Assembly: GCA_030549175.1 (NCBI GenBank)
Contig: JAUKUA010000003.1
Location: 4,030,001-4,094,000 of the forward strand
DNA: 64,000 bases
From: Lasiosphaeris hirsuta
Taxonomy: Eukaryota > Ascomycota > Sordariomycetes > Sordariales > Lasiosphaeriaceae
Reading direction: 5' to 3'
Shown: positions 56,977 through 64,000 of the stretch, piece by piece
How positions within the stretch are numbered: position 1 is the first letter of the stretch
Layout of the letters: each line of letters opens with the position of its first letter
Program-made: the position numbers and the translations under genes
Notes under the pieces: model-generated
What the model saw: the letters and a program-made list of their open reading frames with translations, nothing else
Databases searched by the model: none
Told to the model about the DNA's origin: nothing

Positions 56977-58727
56977 ATGCCGGCATCCGAGCCAAGCAAC
57001 TCGCTCGGCCGAGTCGAGGCTCAGAATGAGACTACACCGCTGCTGGCCGGGCCACTGACCAAGCCTATCAACGGCAGCGGGCAGCTTGATGGGGATTCTG
57101 ATAACCCTGATGAGGGGTCCGGCGAGGTTACGGTGCTCGTCGAGGACATGTCGACCGCTCGTCTAACCCTAACCCTGACGACGACGTGGGTAGGCGTCTT
57201 CTTGGGTGCCGTTGATGCTTCAATCATCGCGACGCTCTCGGCACCTATTTCAAGCGAATTTGGGTCCCTGAGCTTGCTGTCCTGGCTGGCAACCGCCTAT
57301 CTCATCGCCAACGCGAGCTGCCAGCCGCTGTCGGGCCGTCTAACCGATATCTTCGGCCGGGGGCCGGGACTGGTCTTCAGCAACATTACGTTTGCCTTGG
57401 GCAATATCATATGTGGTCTTGCACAGGATGAGTGCACCATCATCTTCGGCCGGGTGATCGCCGGTATTGGTGGCGGCGGCTTGATGAGTATCAGCACATT
57501 TGTGGGTTCTGATTTGGTGCCCCTGAGAAAAAGGGGTGTGTTTCAGGGTATTGGCAACATCTCCTATGGGTAGGTGCTTCCTACATCCGTAACGACATTT
57601 CCCTGGCTTAGATTGACCTGATAACGAACTCTAGGTGTGGTGCAATGCTCGGAGGCGTCTTCGGCGGAGTGCTCAATGATTCATCGGCATGGGGATGGCG
57701 ACTTGCCTTCCTTGTCCAAGTCCCCGTCGTTCTAATATCTGCTGTCTTGGTCCACATTCTCGTCAAGATTCCCCCAAAGATCTCGAATAAGTCGCTAATC
57801 TCGCGCATTGACTTCACGGGGTCTTTCCTGACTATTGCGTTCCTCGTCCTAGTGTTGTTGGGATTGAATGCTGGCGGGAATCTGGTGCCCTGGGTCAGCC
57901 CCCTGGTTCTCACGACACTTCCGTTGTCTGCCATGATGCTCGTCACGTTTGTTTGGTGGGAAAGCCGCGCCGAGCAACCGATTATTCCAGTCCGCTTGCT
58001 TATGGACCGAACCATTCTCGCCGCTTGCTTCACTAATTTGCTGTGCACTATGGTTATGTTGATGGTCAACTTCTATGTGCCCTTTTACCTTCAGGTCCTA
58101 GGCCACTCAACCACCCAGGCTGGCCTTCGACTTCTGGCCGCACCTTTCGGAGTCTCCTTTGCATCCGTCGGATGTGGCCTCGTCATGAAGAAGACGGGAA
58201 AATATGTGGGCCTCGGTATCGCAATTGTTTCGGTCTTCGCTCTGGGAGGTGTTTTCCTGACGACGTTGGACGAGAAGACGCGCAACTGGGTTGCCTACGT
58301 CGCAATGGCCCTCCATGGCGCAGGCTACGGCGGAATGCTAACGGTGACGTTGCTGGCATGCATTGCTGCTGTCGACCACGAGCATCAGGCTGTCATCACG
58401 TCGGCCACGTACCTGTTTAGGTCCGTCGGTGCCACGTTAGGCATCACAATTGCATCGGCTATCTATCAAAACGTGCTCGCCACGCAGCTCTGGGCACATT
58501 TCGGCCACTTACCCGGCGCGGCGGAAGTGATCGCGCGCATTCGTAACGATCTTGGGGAATTGAAAAGGTTGCCGGACGGCTGGCATGATGGGGTCATTGA
58601 GTCGTTCATGCTGGCTTTTCGGGGCGTGTGGCTGGCGGCGCTTGGGCTGGCGGTATTAGCACTGATAACAGTCTCGATGATGAAGCAGCACAAGCTGCAC
58701 TCGAATCTTGCTCGCGCTGAGGATTAG
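56977..58727 (+). CDS. DHA2-type MFS transporter, Vba/Fnx-like
   Basis: Two exons, 56977-57569 and 57635-58727, joined by removing a 65-base intron, give 561 residues. After a soluble N-terminal tail of about 65 residues, many membrane segments follow, consistent with the 14-TM DHA2 layout: FLGAVDASIIATLSAPISSE begins the first, and GRLTDIFGRGPGLVFS is motif A of the loop between segments 2 and 3. The splice joins NISYG to CGAMLGGVFGG, the motif C-like element. The N-terminal tail has ETTPLL, which fits the acidic dileucine (ExxxLL) signal for vacuolar sorting; fungal Fnx1/Vba members carry basic amino acids into vacuoles. I start at ATG 56977 because upstream frame has no family likeness. 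Drug or metabolite transport cannot be excluded. Confidence 0.85.
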
Positions 58728-61294
58728 ACTGTGTTTGGATTCATGTATGGTGCGCTTGATCCATACACTGCGGTGAGTGGTCAGTAGATAGTTGAGCGAT
58801 GGCGATCATGTGTATGTACGGATTAAGAGGTGGGGTCACAGTCTCAATAGACGCGCCTAACTGCGATCGTTAGCTACGATGTCTTAAATCTGGCGCGACA
58901 AAGGCAAATCTCCACAGATTCTGTATGCAGCTAGGGTGCCGCTTGAGATCGGATGAAGTGTCTTGGCTTCCGCTTCTTGCTTCAGATATGCTTCAGCTCC
59001 ATTACTAACAAGTTACAGTTACTATTTTGCGCCCCTTCCCCCTTGCCGCCCCCTAAGATCCAATAGCGAGGGCGTGCATCTGAAGGCAAAGCCTGGCAAC
59101 TGCAAACACCAAACGAACACGGATAATGTGAGGTGGTTTGACCCAAGGATGAGCGTCATTGCATGAGCTATACCATATTCCGAGGTCAACATGTGAATAC
59201 TCGGGCGAGAATATCCCTGACCTGGCGGAAAGTAAAAGATCAGTGCTGGTGCTTAGGGAGAGAAGCTCGCATGGTGCCAGCACCAAAGGGGAGTTTATAG
59301 TCCCGATGGTCGGAGACAAGGGGATGTGAAGCACCGAGTTGCCCCTGAGTTGATGATCGTCCCTCCGATTCGGAGCCTGATGCGAAGACATCGCTTGTGG
59401 AAGGCGTAGATGCTGCCGGAGGTGACTTCCTGACCCAGTGTTCATGTCGGTTTTTGATCAATGGTTTACATAGCCTGTTGCCAGCACTTGGTTTTGGTTG
59501 TGGGAAGGAGAGAGGCCCATAGAATTAGGGGTGGTTGCTAGGCAGTGGCAGTTGCAGGTATGATCAAGGCTAAAAGCACCTTCTTGGGGGTAGGTGTGTC
59601 CCAACCGTTGATTTGGCGCTTCCGGGTGTCTGTAGCATTGATGGACGTCGGTGACAGCCTCGAGAACTCCAGGTTGTTGGCCGGGCCGAGGCATTGAACA
59701 TGGTGCCTGAGCTACCGGAAGGCGCACTGCTGGCTAGAATCCACCCCGGAAACAGGTACCTTGCCAGGCACGCCTTGGACCTTAGTTCCATGGTGAGAAA
59801 ACTCATACAACTGCAAATTCCGGCCACGGGGCCGCGAGAAACCGCGTCAAAGGTTCTTTTGCCGACAAAAGTTCCGACCGAGAGAAGGCTGTGACATCCA
59901 CTGGCTACTTTAATCTCCCTCCTGCATGATAACCATGGTCTGGCCGTTTCAGAAGCAGCAGCAGCACATTGCACCGGCTTGTGTGGATTCGCAGCGTCCA
60001 AAACAATCCAATCCGATGCGAGCTCAGGGAACTTCCACGTGGTGTAAAGGCTTATCCCGGACACAACCCCTGACAACCCAAAATACCCACAGTCTGGCAC
60101 AGTTCGTTCGCCCGAATTGCGGCTCTGCTTCTCCGGTGAGAACCCGGTTTCCATTCGGAGAATTACTACATAATTTTGACGTCTCCCGTCTCAATAGCCT
60201 GTTTCCTTTCCCGGAGGCTCTAAGGGTGGGGCTGACACATGGAAACCAAAAACAGGAGGCCAAATTGTAACGTACATCTCGGGGGCTTCTGGGTTTTCTG
60301 CAATCGTGTTCCACGCACCCTATATTTGATTTTTCTTTGTGAGCTAGGCCTGGTATTCAGTGTTCCAAATTTGTGTGCCACGTTTAGTGCTTAAAGCCAG
60401 GAACGCACTTCCGGTTCGTGCAGAATTGGTTCGATTCAGGGGTCAACAGGATGCGACGCACTCACCGCTCCATAGGTTCATTGCGCAATAGGAACCTTGA
60501 AGGGTGGGATTGATTTCATAGGCTATAAGAGAGGTACCAGGAAACATAAGCGACGCAGTTGACACTGCAGCTTCAAGCTATTAATGACTGTCGTCATTTT
60601 CTCTAAAATGGATGGATACCACCACCCACTACCTGAGATAATTGGCTCCTGTGTTGTTGATTTTCGCCTGTGCCTGCCACGCATTGACTCTGTATTCGAT
60701 GCTAGATGTTTGCGCCTTCCATCCCCGTGATTTACTGATGCTCGGGCAGCACAAAAACGGCCTGAGGTCATTAGCGATTGTTTACTTGGCCCCCCTTTTC
60801 CCGAAATGTAACACGACGAGTGTGTGTCAGCCAATCACCTCCACCTCCCCAAAAGGCAACCAAGTTTCATCATTTTCGGAATCTCTATCTCAGCTAGACA
60901 GACATGTCGTTTCAGTTGGCCTCCTCTTATCCGCACATTCCTACCCGTGGCTCGCTATACCTTTGTTGTCTTCAGATGCAATTCAATGGCCAGGTATATC
61001 ACGAGGCTATTGTGCAAGCCACTATTTCCCGAATTGAATAAGGCCTAAAACCAGGGGAAACGACAGCAGTTCTGTGCCCATTTTCACGTTTAAGTCATTA
61101 TGGCTGTTGTCGTAAATTTCATAATTTAATGATTGCCTAAAACACTGCCTGCACACTCTGCACACTCTACTCAAGTCCCCACCCGCTATCCTGCTTCCTA
61201 CTAAAACCGCACCCTTCAACACCTCCCTCCTGTGTAGCACAATTCCCTTTACGATCCTTAACCAACCCACCAAGCCTGGATCAGTGTCAGCTGT
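58728..61294. other. 2.6-kb intergenic region, no gene seen
   Basis: Several frames are present, the longest 194 codons on the minus strand (59570-60154), but none has a family match I recognise. Sequence is mixed with no long repeats. It separates the MFS gene from the 3' end of the DUF6594 gene. Confidence 0.4.
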
Positions 61295-62581
61295 CTAGTG
61301 GCACGTGCATTGGATGGCATTGTCCTGCGAGTTTGACAGGAATGTGGCCAAGACCGCGACATATGCCGATAGACCGACAAACATGACGTCGAACTTGATC
61401 TTAGGCACCTGCAACATCATTGAGACAACGGCAAGTCCAAAGATAAGGACCACGGCCGAAGAGATCTCCTTGGTAGGCTGCACCAGAAGCAGGATGAACA
61501 CTGGCAGCAACAGCAGCAGGAGTACTAGAGCCATGATGAGGAATTTGACGACCTTCCTGAGCCTGTCACTAAAGATGTTGCTGGTAAAGGCGGCTCCTTG
61601 GGCACTTCCTGCAGTGCCTAAAAAGAGTTTCTTGACCAAAACTTTGGTGTCAGTCTTGGATCCCTTCTCCGGCAAATGCACCAAGCTTCAACGTACCACG
61701 GGTGATGTACACCAGCCGGGGTTTTCTCTGAAGAGGAGAAATTCGAGGCGATCATGTATGCGCTCTGGCGAACTGGTGATGAAATCATCGATCTCTCTCA
61801 GAAAGTATTTTCCTGCCTCGTCCAGAACGTTGTGGTTTGTGATGTATTTGTGTAGATTGTATACTTCTGATGGATCAACGAGGTCACGCTCCCGTAGATT
61901 GGTATCTTGAATGAGAGTTTCGGCTGTGGTACGAGCATGTCAGCTGGCGTATACAGCATTTTCGGTTGATACTGGACCAAGGCCCACCAACTGTAGCAAT
62001 TCAACAAGGCATGTGTCTCGTTCATGAACTCTTGTTTCTTCAATTGTCGGTCGGTCCCCTTTCCCCCGTTGCACATCTGCTCTGGGGTGAGGGAGCGGAG
62101 TGACACCTCACCCACGTCCTCATCTTCCTTGTCAAACTCATGGATTCGGGCTTCTCGTTGTGCTATCTCAACTTCACAGTTGTAGAGTAAGCGTTGGCGT
62201 AGTGTCCCGAAACGAAGATGTATACTTCCGTTGTGACAACAGCCCTGTGTTCGAGACAGGACAGGCCATCTACAAGGATCCTCATCAACTAAACCTCGTT
62301 AGCAAATTTAAGTCGTATGGGATTGGTATGGTGTTATTTCGGTATGTAGGCAAGGTGCTTATGGTTTGTCGTGGCGAATAAAGAATGAGGCTACCGGATG
62401 AGGACGGACTTCTGCTATTTGTTAGCTACCTAAATAAGCCATGCCAGAGGGGTTGTCTTGTAGCTTTACCTGCTGATGCTTCAGGGGGCGGAGGTTGTTG
62501 CTCAATGTCAACACTCAAGTTACCCCTGGCCCACACCTTGAGCCAGGCCAAGCCGCGGTTTCCGTTGTCGCCATCGTCCAT
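61295..62581 (-). CDS. DUF6594-type fungal membrane protein; 5' part disputed, possibly a pseudogene
   Basis: DUF6594 proteins have a helical N-terminal region and two or three C-terminal membrane segments; function is unknown. The supported exons are about 62244-61992, 61923-61711 and 61641-61295. They give a frame with LRFGTLRQRLLYNCEVEIAQ, then NETHALLNCYTETLIQDTNL (joined by a 68-base intron), then EFLLFRENPGWF joined through a 69-base intron to LVKKLFLGTA. The last exon has two clear membrane spans (MALVLLLLLLPVFILLLV and VMFVGLSAYVAVLATFL) and ends CTCH. At the 5' side, ATG 62581 opens an exon to 62470 and a following exon from 62411 reads VRPHPVASFFIRHDKP, family-like, but stops at TAA 62361-62359 with no usable donor linking it to the next frame. 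The N-terminus is therefore unresolved or broken. Confidence 0.6.
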
Positions 62582-64000
62582 GTTTGTGGCGATGCTTTGA
62601 GCGGTGCGGGATACACCATTGCTGCCTCCTGAGAAGCGCGTCAGCCTGGGGGTTTAAGTGGCTGCGGAATCACGAAGACCATCCCTCCTGTCGGTGAGTG
62701 AAAGTCGGTGCAAATGCTGCGGCTCTGTATCAGTTTCTTGTACAGGGAGTACTTGTATGAATGTGCGATTCGTGCCTAACCAACTGGTTGCCCGGAGGTG
62801 CTGCGGCTCAAGGATGGCACTTTGACGCATTGGATTGGAAGTGGGTGTAGGAGGTCTCGAGGCGACAGGCTACAGAAACGACCACGGTGGTATCTGAGCT
62901 GGCCAGGTAGACCAACATGCCGTCGCTTGACTCGCTGCCTTGGTGGCGGTGTATGGCGTACAGAGGAGGGACGGTCCGAGAATGGGTGTAAATCAGTACC
63001 GGTACATGAACTCGTTAGAACCCGTGAGCAGCAATGATATCCAGCACATTTATTTCTTGGTGGATCCATTGGCCCGGAAGAAGTAGTGATAGAACTTGAC
63101 CGATTTTTCATTGTTGGCCCAACTAGCCCCCAAATTCGGATGAGGCCCGTTACGGGTGCGGGATATCCGGCTGGAGGGGGGGGCGAGACAAATTGCGTGA
63201 CAACTTCTCCAACGGTTGCTAAGAAACCCAGTACCTGCTAGATTCGAGTTTCTACCCCCGAGCCTCGCCTTGCATGGTTGACGGAGTACAACGACGCTGC
63301 CAGCCCTACCAAACAGATGCTTAATCACGAAATGAGATAACTACCGCCATTATACGTCTGAATTTATACGGCGCATGATGTCCACGCAGCGGACAACTTT
63401 ACTTCTATACAACCAGCCTCTGAATTTCCAACCTAGGCCACAGGATTGCCTAGTAACGGGGCGTTACACGATAGTAGGACTATGTAAACTTGAAAGAGGC
63501 TCTGTTTATGTGCCGAAGCGGAGCCTCTCTACCTTCTCCTAGGTGCAGAATGGAAGCTAGAAGAAAACATGCGCCTGCAATGAGCTGGCCGTGCTTCTTG
63601 CTATCTATCCAAAGGCTGTATGGCTGGGCAACATTATGCCGTACAATGACTCACCGGACATGGAGCAGTGTGACCTACTGATCTGGATATTTGCTCTTAG
63701 CCTCGAGGGAAGCCTGCCCAGATAGCTCGAGGAGCTTCTCCTGATTTCTTCAGTGTCTTATTGCCCTCGATGCAATCCCAATGCACATCTTTTGCTCCGC
63801 GGTGGCTCAACTGGAACGACAGCCTTAAAGTTCCTTGCATTTCAAAAAAGGTAACTGTACGTCCTCTAGAAGTACCCCTTTTAGAGGCGGCCCGGCGGTT
63901 CGTGTTCCTCAAGCGCCCATGCGGTTTCTTGGGCAGTCGGTTGCCTGATTCTTGGACTTGAATCCAATAATGGATGCTTCAGCTTGATTTCGTTCATGCA
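62582..64000. other. right-hand 1.4 kb, no gene seen
   Basis: Only short frames with no known family. A neighbouring gene may begin beyond the window edge. Confidence 0.4.

Noticed and set aside
59570..60154. 194-codon minus-strand frame
   Set aside because: No known motif, Ser/Arg/Pro-rich chance-like composition and no promoter or neighbour support.
61924..61952. A 31-base intron (GTATAC...CACAG) in the DUF6594 gene
   Set aside because: Too short for a fungal intron; the donor at 61991 gives a 68-base intron with the correct frame and branch site.

Overview
This window reads as nuclear chromosomal DNA of a filamentous ascomycete (Pezizomycotina, most likely Sordariomycetes). The evidence is: short introns (about 54-163 bp) with GT..AG ends and CTRAC/CTAAC-like branch sites, compact genes on both strands, an AA11-type LPMO, a Zn2Cys6 regulator of the moc3-like type, a DUF6594 membrane protein, and Tra1/Rgd2/Nop16/Sws2 proteins of fungal type. 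I see no bacterial-style operon, no virus, no CRISPR array, no rRNA or tRNA and no intact transposon. The species cannot be named from the sequence alone.

Layout. 0.9-2.2 kb: secreted AA11 lytic polysaccharide monooxygenase. 3.0-14.9 kb: the giant PIKK-family pseudokinase Tra1 (SAGA/NuA4). 15.5-18.1 kb: a convergent pair, a Yih1/IMPACT-like RWD+UPF0029 protein and a CASTOR/GATS-like ACT-domain protein. 20.8-25.3 kb: a METTL25/RRNAD1-like methyltransferase divergent from mitochondrial ribosomal protein S13, then a membrane-anchored M19 dipeptidase. 26.7-29.5 kb: an F-BAR/DEP/RhoGAP protein (Rgd2-like). 31.2-33.5 kb: a MARVEL-domain membrane protein convergent with Nop16. 35.7-38.3 kb: a Zn2Cys6 transcription factor. 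38.3-46.0 kb: a 7.7-kb stretch with no convincing gene and the longest G-tracts of the window. 46.0 kb: a small secreted protein that seems to lack an ATG. 47.2-58.7 kb: glutathione peroxidase, a Tda3-like FAD oxidoreductase, a DHDPS-family keto-acid aldolase, a Gfo/Idh/MocA oxidoreductase and a DHA2-type MFS transporter. 61.3-62.6 kb: a DUF6594 membrane protein whose 5' end looks damaged.

How the genes work together. Most are housekeeping genes and nothing shows co-regulation. Two groupings are suggestive. First, Tra1, the Yih1-like and the CASTOR-like genes are consecutive, and the last two belong to families acting on the two main amino-acid sensing pathways (Gcn2 and TORC1). Second, aldolase, Gfo/Idh oxidoreductase and MFS transporter lie next to one another and could be a small catabolic group, although the aldolase is separated from the other two by 2.6 kb and the transporter looks vacuolar rather than a sugar porter.

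Gene models were built by hand from splice signals and reading-frame continuity. Two introns (in tra1 and in the RhoGAP gene) are multiples of three with no in-frame stop, so simple ORF calls retain them. The second exon of the glutathione peroxidase gene has no start codon in frame, so it is easily missed. I do not see a convincing novel multi-gene system; the best leads are listed as findings.
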